Below, piece after piece: positions 29,161 through 36,812 of a stretch of 64,000 nucleotides of DNA. The notes beneath the pieces were generated by a model that was given only the letters and a program-made list of their open reading frames with translations, searched no databases and was not told the origin of the DNA. The stretch comes from Paenibacillus sp. RC67 (GTDB taxonomy: Bacteria > Bacillota > Bacilli > Paenibacillales > NBRC-103111), in assembly GCF_030020805.1 (NCBI RefSeq), contig NZ_CP125098.1:3619501-3683500 (forward strand), read 5' to 3'. Each line of letters begins with the position of its first letter. Within the stretch, counting starts at the first letter, position 1. The position numbers and the translations under genes are program-made.

Positions 29161-29949
29161 ATGAGCTTCGCCAAACCGAACCAAATCGCGCTGCGTACCG
29201 TGCAAGCCGGCTTAAAGAAAGCGAGCCTGCCGCTGTCCGCACAAATTCCACTCGGATTCGTCGCCGGTGCGTTCATCTCGCTCGGTTTTCTCTTAGCAAT
29301 ACGTGTAAGCGCCGGTCTCCCCCCCGAATGGGAGGGCTTCCGAAGCTTCCTCGGGGCTGCCGTTTTCCCGTTAGGCCTGATCCTCTGTCTGGTTGCTGGA
29401 GGTGAGCTGCTCACCGGCAACATGATGGCCGTGCCCTTAGCCTGTATGGCGGGAAAAGTCCCTTTGCGTGGGGTCGCTACCAACTGGCTGGTTATAACGC
29501 TGAGCAACTTCGCCGGGGCGGTCTTCGTCGCTTATGTATTTGGCCACCTCGCTGGAATGACAGAGCAGGGGCCGTACTTTGCCCAAACCGTCGCATTGTC
29601 ACATGCCAAGCTGGAGGAGCCCTTCTTGACCGCGATGATCTCAGGGATCGGCTGCAACTGGCTGGTCTCCTTGGCAGTCTGGATAGCTTACGGCTCGGAT
29701 GACGGCGCAGGCTTAGTACTCGGCGTCTGGTTTCCGACGATGTCGTTTGTAGCGCTAGGCTTCCAGCATGTAGTCGCCAACATGTTTCTAATTCCGGCGG
29801 CTATCTTTGCGGGACAGGCGACCTGGGGGGAGTATGCGGCGAATTTTGTCCCTGTTTTTCTTGGCAATGCGATAGGCGGCTGTTTGTTTGTGGCGGGTAT
29901 TTACCATTTAGCGTATAAGAAGAAGTTGCAAGACGGAGCAGAAGGGTAA
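29161..29949 (+). CDS. Formate/nitrite transporter family channel (FocA-like)
   Basis: 262 residues with six hydrophobic helices and FNT signatures: PLGFVAGAFISLGFLL, VAGGELLTGNMM and SGIGCNWLVSLAVW, then GFQHVVANMF. FNT proteins are pentameric channels for formate or nitrite. Its place beside pflBA and under an Fnr promoter supports formate export. Strong ribosome site (taggagggg). It is the second gene of the hemerythrin operon. Confidence 0.93.
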   Translation: MSFAKPNQIALRTVQAGLKKASLPLSAQIPLGFVAGAFISLGFLLAIRVSAGLPPEWEGFRSFLGAAVFPLGLILCLVAGGELLTGNMMAVPLACMAGKVPLRGVATNWLVITLSNFAGAVFVAYVFGHLAGMTEQGPYFAQTVALSHAKLEEPFLTAMISGIGCNWLVSLAVWIAYGSDDGAGLVLGVWFPTMSFVALGFQHVVANMFLIPAAIFAGQATWGEYAANFVPVFLGNAIGGCLFVAGIYHLAYKKKLQDGAEG

Positions 29950-30035
29950 GATAGCATAGGGGATCCCTAGGAAAAAGAAAGCCAAATCATTCAAGTGTGA
30001 CTTCATTCCGTATTCAAATGAAATAGAAAAGATGT

Positions 30036-30069
30036 AAGACCACTATCCTCAAAAGATATTGGTCTTTTT
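30036..30069 (+). terminator. Terminator after focA
   Basis: Stem aagacca(c)tatc/gata(t)tggtctt at 30036-30047 and 30055-30067, then T5. Confidence 0.78.
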
Positions 30070-30232
30070 GCTATGAAGGAAATCTGAATGCAAAAACAAG
30101 CCAATCCCATATCTATGCATGGAACAAGCTTGTTCGTGTCATTGAAGGAAGCGGATTCGGTTTGTGTTGCATTTACTCTCTAGTTGATTTGGAGCTCCCT
30201 TGTGAAAAGGGAAGGCTCTGTATGGTTCGAGA

Positions 30233-31495
30233 TTATCCCAATACAACTGTATGAATAGATTCAGTATCCGAGGAAACGGAGGCCACTTTGACTGCCTTAT
30301 CCTCAAGCAGAGCATAAGTTTTCTGGGCGATCATTAGCTCCTCATTCGTCGGAATGACGAGGACGCTCACGCTTGAGGACTTGGTAGAGATCGTACGTTC
30401 CCCGTTATCCGATGCTTCATTAAGCTGCTCATCTACGGCTACCCCGAGGTATGTCAACCGCTTCATTATTTGATGGCGCAAAGACGAAGAGTTTTCTCCG
30501 ACACCACCGGTAAAAACGATCACATCGAGGCCGTTCATGGCGGCGGCGTACGCTCCGATATATTTGCGGATACGATATTCATACATCTCCAGTGCCAAAA
30601 TCGCGCTGGCCTGTCCCTGCAAGGCGGCTTCCTGTATCTCGCGCACATCGGAGCTGATGCCCGATACGCCAAGCAGGCCGCTATGCTTGTTCAGCATCGA
30701 GCTGATTTCGTGAAGCGTCAGCTCTTCTTTCGTCATGAGATAAGGGAGAATAGCCGGGTCAAGATCTCCCGAACGGGTTCCCATCATAAGCCCCTCCAAT
30801 GGCGTCATTCCCATGCTCGTATCGATGGAGCGTCCAGCTTCGATGGCGGTGCAGCTGACTCCGTTGCCGATATGGCAGGTTACCATGTTCAGCAGAGAGA
30901 TCGGCTTGCCAAGCAGAAGTGCAGCACGGCGGCTCACATATTCATGAGAGGTGCCGTGGAAACCGTACCGACGGATGCCGTATTTACGGTGAAGCACCCG
31001 GGGAATAGGGTACAAATACGCCTTTGGAGGAAGGGTCTGATGAAAAGCCGTATCAAACACAGCCACCTGTGGTACATCGGGTAGATGCTCTTCCACTGCG
31101 CTAATGCCTACCATATGCGCTGGATTATGGAGTGGGGCGACGTCATACAGCCTTTTAATTTCCCGCTTGACCCCGGCGTTAATAACCACCTCGCTCGTGA
31201 ATACTTCACCACCATGTACAACGCGATGACCTACGCCATGGATATCCGATACACTGCGGATGACTCCGGTGACTGGATCCGTCAGCAGGCGAAGCATGAG
31301 ACTGATCGCTTCCGAGTGAGTCAAAATTTCCTTTGCGAGGGTCAGCTCATGTCCTGATCCATCCTGCTGGGAGATCAACGCGCTTTCGGAGCCAATCCGT
31401 TCTACCTTACCCTTGGCGATCAGCTGCTCGTGCTTCATATCGAACATTTGATATTTTAAAGAGGAACTGCCGGAATTAATGACTAGAATGTTCAT
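30233..31495 (-). CDS. ackA: Acetate kinase
   Basis: 420 residues. The start MNILVINSGSSSLKYQ, VVHGGEVF and RRYGFHGTSHEYVS are diagnostic, and GVGENSSSLR lies near the C-terminal nucleotide site. It converts acetyl phosphate and ADP to acetate and ATP. Its ATG overlaps the stop of the upstream dehydrogenase by 4 bp, so the two are translationally coupled and share the Fnr promoter at 32415. No phosphotransacetylase gene is in the window. The C-terminal 20 residues extend slightly beyond the usual 400. Confidence 0.96.
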   Translation of the reverse strand: MNILVINSGSSSLKYQMFDMKHEQLIAKGKVERIGSESALISQQDGSGHELTLAKEILTHSEAISLMLRLLTDPVTGVIRSVSDIHGVGHRVVHGGEVFTSEVVINAGVKREIKRLYDVAPLHNPAHMVGISAVEEHLPDVPQVAVFDTAFHQTLPPKAYLYPIPRVLHRKYGIRRYGFHGTSHEYVSRRAALLLGKPISLLNMVTCHIGNGVSCTAIEAGRSIDTSMGMTPLEGLMMGTRSGDLDPAILPYLMTKEELTLHEISSMLNKHSGLLGVSGISSDVREIQEAALQGQASAILALEMYEYRIRKYIGAYAAAMNGLDVIVFTGGVGENSSSLRHQIMKRLTYLGVAVDEQLNEASDNGERTISTKSSSVSVLVIPTNEELMIAQKTYALLEDKAVKVASVSSDTESIHTVVLG

Positions 31496-32364
31496 ACTCT
31501 TTCCCCTCCGTCGGTATATTGGAAAAAACCTCTTCCCGTTTTGACTCCGAGTCTGCCGGAGCGTACGGTTTTTTTGAGCAATGTATTAGGACGGTACTTC
31601 ACGTCCCCGAATTCCAGAAACAAGGCTTCCATCGAAGCCAACACAGAATCGAGGCCGAATCGGTCGGCCATCTCTAACGGGCCGTAATGGAAGTCGTAGC
31701 CAAGCTTCATGGCTTTATCGATATCTTCGGCAGAAGCTACGCCCTCCAGCAAAGTATGAATCGCCTCGTTAATCATAACGCAAATAAGTCGGGTGGTAAT
31801 AAAGCCAGGAGATTCATAAACCTGTACGCTCTCTTTATCCAGCACCTGCTCGGCAAATCGCTTCATTCGGGAGAATGTATCCTCCGATGTGTTCATTCCT
31901 CGCACCAGCTCTACCATAGGAATTTGGCCGGCCGGATGCAGGAAATGCATGCCGATGGTTCTATGTGGGTAGATGAGGCTGCTAGCTAGCGACGTCAGAC
32001 TGAGCGTAGCCGTATTGGTCGCTATAATCGCTTCCGGGGGAAGCAAGTGGTCGAGCTCGATGAACAGCTTCTGTTTCGTTTCGAAATGCTCTGTGATCGA
32101 CTCGATCACCAGCTGGCTTTCCGATAAAGCCTCTATATCGGTAACTTGATGCAGCTTGGATAAAATCAGTTTTTTTTCCTGCACAGTAAGCGCCCACCGT
32201 TCCAACTGCCGGTCCAGATGAGTCTCGATTGCAATGACGGAATGCCTCAGCAGCTCCGGCGTTTTGTCGTATAGAAATACTTCGAGTCCTTTGGAGGCCA
32301 GCATAACGGCAATTCCCTGTCCCATTGTTCCGGTGCCAACCACCGCGATTTTCTTAGGTTCCAT
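31492..32364 (-). CDS. 3-hydroxyacyl-CoA (3-hydroxybutyryl-CoA) dehydrogenase
   Basis: 290 residues from the ATG preceded by aaggagtgag; upstream in-frame ATGs would place the start inside the promoter. The N-terminal NAD site VVGTGTMGQGIAV, the IIATNTATLS segment and the catalytic histidine in GMHFLHPAG define the family, and a C-terminal dimerisation domain follows (about 190-290). It reversibly oxidises 3-hydroxybutyryl-CoA. No thiolase, crotonase or butyryl-CoA dehydrogenase accompanies it, so its role is either as an isolated redox enzyme or with partners elsewhere. It overlaps ackA. Confidence 0.9.
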   Translation of the reverse strand: MEPKKIAVVGTGTMGQGIAVMLASKGLEVFLYDKTPELLRHSVIAIETHLDRQLERWALTVQEKKLILSKLHQVTDIEALSESQLVIESITEHFETKQKLFIELDHLLPPEAIIATNTATLSLTSLASSLIYPHRTIGMHFLHPAGQIPMVELVRGMNTSEDTFSRMKRFAEQVLDKESVQVYESPGFITTRLICVMINEAIHTLLEGVASAEDIDKAMKLGYDFHYGPLEMADRFGLDSVLASMEALFLEFGDVKYRPNTLLKKTVRSGRLGVKTGRGFFQYTDGGERV

Positions 32365-32379
32365 ATCTCTCACTCCTTC

Positions 32380-32430
32380 CGTCCCCATTGTAAGCATGAC
32401 GGATAGAATCCTACTGTGATGCTTTTCACA
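32380..32430 (-). promoter_or_regulatory. Fnr-type promoter of the dehydrogenase-ackA operon
   Basis: TGTGATGCTTTTCACA at 32415-32430 is a perfect Fnr palindrome. Reading leftward, TACAAT (32387-32392) is a good -10, giving a start near 32380 and a box centre about 42 bp upstream. Confidence 0.8.
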
Positions 32431-32652
32431 TGGAGCCGAATTCGGGCTGGAGTTTGGCTTTATATTAGGATGAAAATAAAAACTTGAAAAGAATGGAGGG
32501 AGTGTGATTTTCGGCACATCCATTTGGTCTGAGGTTTGGTAAATTATAGCCATGGGGAACACCAAAGAGGGCTCGAATCAAAGAAGGTTCACAACGTGAA
32601 TGTTTAATCCCCTAAATGATTGACCATACAAAATAGGGAAAGGAGAATCGTC

Positions 32653-32736
32653 ATGAAAAGAAGCTCCGGCGGCTACCATCGATCTCCCGCAGGGAAGCGA
32701 GATTTTTTTAAAACCATTTGTGAAAATAATCACTAA
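32653..32736 (+). CDS. Possible 27-residue leader peptide with overlapping attenuator-like hairpin
   Basis: A strong ribosome site (ggaaaggag) precedes ATG; the frame encodes a basic peptide (MKRSSGGYHRSPAGKRDFF and a short tail). The hairpin 32682-32703 (atct-ccc/ggg-agat with a bulge) followed by T7 lies inside it, and its stop codon overlaps the downstream Fnr box. It could be a leader controlling DoxX transcription or the relic of another gene. Confidence 0.3.
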   Translation: MKRSSGGYHRSPAGKRDFFKTICENNH

Positions 32737-32768
32737 CCAATTCTTCAACTTTTTTCTATATTAAACCA
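32719..32768 (+). promoter_or_regulatory. Fnr-type promoter of the DoxX gene
   Basis: TGTGAAAATAATCACT at 32719-32734 differs from the consensus only in the last base. TATATT at 32757-32762 is a good -10; the box centre is about 42 bp before the predicted start near 32768. Confidence 0.75.
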
Positions 32769-32783
32769 TAGGAGAGGATTAAC

Positions 32784-33329
32784 ATGCTGAAATGGATTAG
32801 AGAGAACGTTTATGCGGCTGGTATATTCTTTATTCTAAGGGTGTACCTCGGATGGCAATGGGTGACGGCAGGTTGGCATAAGCTAACCGGAGGGTTTGAC
32901 GCTACCGGGTTTATAAAGGGGGCCGTCACGAAGCCGATTGTCGATAAGGCGACCAATGAGCTGGTTTATCCGACTTTCACTGCATTTTTGGAACATTTTG
33001 CACTGCCGCATGCAGCATGGTTCAACGTCATCATACCAATTGGTGAATGCTTGGTAGGTCTTGGTTTGATCCTCGGCGCTCTGACGACGACGGCTGCATT
33101 CTTCGGTATGCTGATGAACTTCATGTTTTTGCTCGCAGGCACAGTAAGCACGAACCCTTGGCTGATCTTGTTGGGCGGCCTAGTGTTCATCGCTGAAACC
33201 AATGCTGGACGCTTCGGAGTTGACTATTATCTGATGCCTCTGCTCCGCAAAGCGATTCAAAAGCTGAAACACGGCGGGTACAACGGGCCTACCACCACAG
33301 GTGGCAAGCCTAAAGCATTGCATGTGTAA
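32784..33329 (+). CDS. DoxX family membrane protein
   Basis: 181 residues, four hydrophobic helices, with the DoxX/DoxD signature near the start (RVYLGWQWVTAGWHKLTGG) and IPIGECLVGLGLILG in the second half. The family is related to the small subunit of thiosulfate:quinone oxidoreductase and is often coupled to redox stress; its biochemical role in Firmicutes is not settled. Strong ribosome site (taggagagg). Its own Fnr-type promoter places it in the anaerobic regulon with the hemerythrins and Pfl. Confidence 0.87.
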   Translation: MLKWIRENVYAAGIFFILRVYLGWQWVTAGWHKLTGGFDATGFIKGAVTKPIVDKATNELVYPTFTAFLEHFALPHAAWFNVIIPIGECLVGLGLILGALTTTAAFFGMLMNFMFLLAGTVSTNPWLILLGGLVFIAETNAGRFGVDYYLMPLLRKAIQKLKHGGYNGPTTTGGKPKALHV

Positions 33330-33387
33330 TCCATCTCGAATTCTAAAAGTCGCAATGGCAAATGGAAATGGGATGACGGCAGCAAGA

Positions 33388-33416
33388 ATCCGGACTCCAT
33401 GTCCGGATCCTTCTTT
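33388..33416 (+). terminator. Hairpin after doxX
   Basis: An 8-bp stem (atccggac/gtccggat, 33388-33395 with 33401-33408) and a 5-nt loop; the T tract is weak (ccttctttg), so it may be a partial terminator or a processing site. Confidence 0.5.
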
Positions 33417-33471
33417 GCAAAGAGAGTGTTAGTAAAATCATAAAGGGAAGCGATAATAGGAGGTCATGACC

Positions 33472-34017
33472 ATGAACATGAAAATGTCTTATGAGACGCA
33501 CGTCGATTTGGGTACTGCACACGAAACGGAGCTGTCTGAGGCACTGGACCGGTTGAAGCTTGAGCATGACGATTTATTGCGGGGATTGAACGAGCTGTAT
33601 GGTCAGGCGAGGTTGGTTGAACGGGAGGACGACCTCACACAGGCGCTTCTCTTTTTGCTCCAGCTGCGGGTTAAAGTCGTTGCCTTCTCAGTGGAGCTGG
33701 AGCGACATTCAGAATGGGAGGAGCACGAGTTGTACCCGTTCTTGAACGATTACTTTCACCGCAAGCACTCTCCATCCATCGTTCCTTCGCTGTGGATGCT
33801 GGAGAAAGATCATGAGCTGGTGACAGATAACTTGAATTCCTTCTTGAAAGCCGTTCATGTGATCGAGAACAATTCCGGAGCTATGATGCCGAGCCAGGCG
33901 GCTGCTTATCTGATTCATGCTTGCCGTATTCTTCAAGAGCATTTGCGCAAGGAGGAACAGATTGTGTTCCCTATGACGGAGCAGATTTTAAAGGATATGG
34001 ATTATTTCTTTTCTTAA
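33472..34017 (+). CDS. Hemerythrin-domain protein, second copy
   Basis: 181 residues from the second ATG (eight nt after AGGAGG; the first is only 2 nt away). It is clearly paralogous to the product of 28621-29139: LKLEHDDLLRGLNELYG, LQLRVKVVAFSVELERHSEW, EEHELYPFL, LEKDHELV and LQEHLRKEEQIVFPMTEQ align in order and carry the His/Glu ligand set. It lies 104 bp upstream of adhE and may be cotranscribed with it. An O2- or NO-binding role is inferred. Confidence 0.86.
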   Translation: MNMKMSYETHVDLGTAHETELSEALDRLKLEHDDLLRGLNELYGQARLVEREDDLTQALLFLLQLRVKVVAFSVELERHSEWEEHELYPFLNDYFHRKHSPSIVPSLWMLEKDHELVTDNLNSFLKAVHVIENNSGAMMPSQAAAYLIHACRILQEHLRKEEQIVFPMTEQILKDMDYFFS

Positions 34018-34062
34018 TTCAAGGTGTTCCGAGACAAGAGCGAACCTACTAGCATCAATCCT

Positions 34063-34078
34063 TGTGTAATTGATCACA
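34063..34078 (+). promoter_or_regulatory. Fnr-like box upstream of adhE
   Basis: TGTGTAATTGATCACA matches TGTGA-N6-TCACA with one change. The centre is only about 51 bp before the adhE start codon and the ribosome site lies where a class II transcript would begin, so its mode of action is unclear. Confidence 0.5.
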
Positions 34079-34121
34079 TTCTAAACGTGGAATGAATCCA
34101 CTTAAAAATGGAGGCGGAACT

Positions 34122-36737
34122 ATGGCAGTTAGAGAAAAACAAGCAGCACCCGGAAGCGCGGTATCTGCGCAAGAAGAAGTGAACGGACTTGTCCAAAAAG
34201 CCAAGAAAGCGTTGCAAGCTATGCTGCAGATGAATCAGGAGCAGGTGGACGCCGTGGTGCAGCAGATGGCGCTGGCCGGTCTGGATAAGCATATGTCTCT
34301 CGCCAAGCAAGCCGTCGAGGAAACAGGCCGAGGAGTCTACGAGGATAAGATTACGAAAAATCTGTTCGCCACTGAGTATATTTACCACAGCATCAAATAC
34401 GATAAAACCGTCGGCGTCATCGAAGACAATCCTTACGAGCATTACCAGAAGGTTGCCGAGCCCGTGGGCATTATCGCCGGCGTAACGCCAGTGACAAATC
34501 CGACGTCCACCACGATGTTCAAGGCGCTTATCGCTATGAAAACACGCAACCCGATTATCTTTGCGTTCCACCCATCCGCACGGCGCAGCAGTGAAGCCGC
34601 AGCTCGGACCTTGATGGAAGCGGCCGTTAGGGCAGGCGCTCCTGAAGGCTGCTTCCAGTGGGTGGAGCATCCATCTTTGGAGGCAACTAATCTTCTGATG
34701 AATCACCCCGATGTCTCGTTGGTGCTGGCTACAGGTGGAGCTTCGATGGTTAAATCCGCATACAGCACAGGGAAACCAGCGCTTGGCGTTGGACCAGGCA
34801 ACGTGCCCTGCTTCATCGAGAAAACGGCGAATTTAAAGCAGGCCGTGACCGACTTGATTTTATCCAAAACCTTCGATAACGGCATGATCTGCGCTTCTGA
34901 GCAAGCTGTCATTATCGAAGAGGCTATCTACGCACAGACGAAGCAGTTAATGAGCGACATGGGCTGCTATTTTTTAAACAAGGAAGAGACCGAAGCTGTC
35001 TCGAAGCTGGTTATAAATCCGGAGAAATGCGCGGTCAATGCTATCATCGTCGGTCAATCCGCCGTAAAAATCTCTGAGATGGCAGGCATCACAGTCCCTG
35101 CGGATACAAAGGTTCTGGTCGCCGAGCTTGCTGGTGTCGGTGACGCCTACCCGCTGTCTGCCGAGAAGCTGAGCCCGGTGCTTGCCTGCTACAAGGTAAA
35201 GCATGCATCCCAAGGCATCGTGCGGGCAGCAGAAGTGATCGCCTACGGCGGTATGGGGCACTCTTCGGTCATTCATTCCAATGACGAGCGGGTGATTGCA
35301 GAGTTCTCAGCAGCGCTGCAAACCGGCCGCATCATCGTCAATGCTCCTTCGACGCATGGCGCAATCGGCGATATTTACAATACAAACTTACCGTCTCTCA
35401 CGCTCGGCTGCGGTTCTTACGGTCACAATTCGACGACGGCCAACGTCACTGCAGTGAATCTGCTCAACATCAAGCGGGTAGCCTACCGCACCGTTAACAT
35501 GCAGTGGTTCAAAATACCACCGAAGGTCTATTTCGAGAAAGGCGCGACGCAATATTTGGAGAAAATGCCGGATATCTCCCGTATCCTCATCGTTACCGAT
35601 CCAATGATGGTGAAGCTTGGCTACGTCGAGCGCGTCGAATATTATTTGCGCAAACGGAAAACGCCGGTCTCCATTGAAGTGTTCTCTGATGTGGAGCCCG
35701 ATCCGTCCGTAGACACGGTAGAGCGCGGAACAAAGCTGATGGCCAGCTTCCAGCCGGATTGTGTCATTGCCCTTGGCGGCGGTTCGCCTATGGATGCGGC
35801 CAAAGCGATGTGGCTGTTCTATGAATACCCAGATACGAACTTTCAATCGCTGAAGCAAAAGTTTCTTGACATACGCAAGCGAGTGTACAAATATCCGCGA
35901 CTCGGCCGCAAGGCCAAATTCGTGGCGATTCCGACGACCTCAGGTACAGGATCTGAAGTGACCTCTTTTGCCGTCATTACTGATAAGCGGGAAGGTCATA
36001 CCAAATACCCATTGGCCGATTACGAATTGACGCCGGACGTGGCGATAATCGATCCGGACTATGTATACAGCCTGCCGAAAACCGCAGTAGCTGATACAGG
36101 GATGGATGTGCTAACCCATGCGATCGAAGCTTATGTATCCGTCATGGCCAATGATTACACCGACGGATTGGCAATCAAAGCGATTCAACTGGTGTTCCAA
36201 TACCTGGAGTCTTCCTTTGCAACGGCGGCCCCGCTGGCGAGGGAGAAGATTCATAATGCTTCTACGATTGCGGGCATGGCTTTCGCTAATGCATTCTTGG
36301 GCATTAACCACAGCTTGGCTCATAAATGGGGCGGTGAGTTCCATACCGCGCACGGGCGGACGAATGCGATTCTGATGCCGCATGTCATTCGCTACAACGC
36401 GCAGAAACCGACGAAATACGCCTCGTTTCCAAAGTACGGCCATTTTGTCGCTGATCAGCGGTACGCCGAAATCGCCCGCATCCTGGGGCTGCCGGCACGT
36501 ACGACCGAGGAGGGCGTGAACAGCTTGATCGATGCGATCCGTAAGTTGAACCAGGCGCTTGGCATTCCCGCTTCGTTCTCGGAGCTTGGGATCAGTCCTC
36601 ATGCTTTCGAAGCCAAAGTCGACGAGCTCGCAGACCGTGCCTTCGAGGACCAATGTACGACAGCGAACCCACGGATGCCACTTGTAAAGGATTTGGCGGA
36701 GATGTACCGCAAGGCGTACTACGGCAAATTTGAATAA
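34122..36737 (+). CDS. adhE: Bifunctional acetaldehyde-CoA/alcohol dehydrogenase
   Basis: 871 residues from ATG 34122 (ggaggcgg ribosome site; an earlier in-frame ATG precedes it). The N-terminal aldehyde dehydrogenase half (about 1-440) has VTPVTNPTSTTMFKALIAM and the catalytic cysteine in NGMICASEQAV. The C-terminal iron-dependent alcohol dehydrogenase half (about 450-871) has GGGSPMDAAKAMW, PTTSGTGSEVTSFAV and metal histidines in HSLAHKWGGEFHTAHGRTNA. It reduces acetyl-CoA to ethanol with two NADH and forms spirosomes. It is followed 75 bp later by pflB, the usual fermentative partner. Confidence 0.97.
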   Translation: MAVREKQAAPGSAVSAQEEVNGLVQKAKKALQAMLQMNQEQVDAVVQQMALAGLDKHMSLAKQAVEETGRGVYEDKITKNLFATEYIYHSIKYDKTVGVIEDNPYEHYQKVAEPVGIIAGVTPVTNPTSTTMFKALIAMKTRNPIIFAFHPSARRSSEAAARTLMEAAVRAGAPEGCFQWVEHPSLEATNLLMNHPDVSLVLATGGASMVKSAYSTGKPALGVGPGNVPCFIEKTANLKQAVTDLILSKTFDNGMICASEQAVIIEEAIYAQTKQLMSDMGCYFLNKEETEAVSKLVINPEKCAVNAIIVGQSAVKISEMAGITVPADTKVLVAELAGVGDAYPLSAEKLSPVLACYKVKHASQGIVRAAEVIAYGGMGHSSVIHSNDERVIAEFSAALQTGRIIVNAPSTHGAIGDIYNTNLPSLTLGCGSYGHNSTTANVTAVNLLNIKRVAYRTVNMQWFKIPPKVYFEKGATQYLEKMPDISRILIVTDPMMVKLGYVERVEYYLRKRKTPVSIEVFSDVEPDPSVDTVERGTKLMASFQPDCVIALGGGSPMDAAKAMWLFYEYPDTNFQSLKQKFLDIRKRVYKYPRLGRKAKFVAIPTTSGTGSEVTSFAVITDKREGHTKYPLADYELTPDVAIIDPDYVYSLPKTAVADTGMDVLTHAIEAYVSVMANDYTDGLAIKAIQLVFQYLESSFATAAPLAREKIHNASTIAGMAFANAFLGINHSLAHKWGGEFHTAHGRTNAILMPHVIRYNAQKPTKYASFPKYGHFVADQRYAEIARILGLPARTTEEGVNSLIDAIRKLNQALGIPASFSELGISPHAFEAKVDELADRAFEDQCTTANPRMPLVKDLAEMYRKAYYGKFE

Positions 36738-36812
36738 CTGGTTTGTGATTCTATTACTCTATTAAATCTATTATCTCATCCTACGAGTTGATCTAAATTG
36801 GAGGTGCCTGTC

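Noticed and set aside
30121..30134. GAACAAGCTTGTTC palindrome considered as a LexA site
   Set aside because: The Bacillus LexA consensus has four bases between GAAC and GTTC; here there are six. It lies between convergent gene ends.
36744..36759. Fnr box before pflB
   Set aside because: Only the left half TGTGA is present; the right half (TACTC) does not match and no -10 lies at the needed distance.
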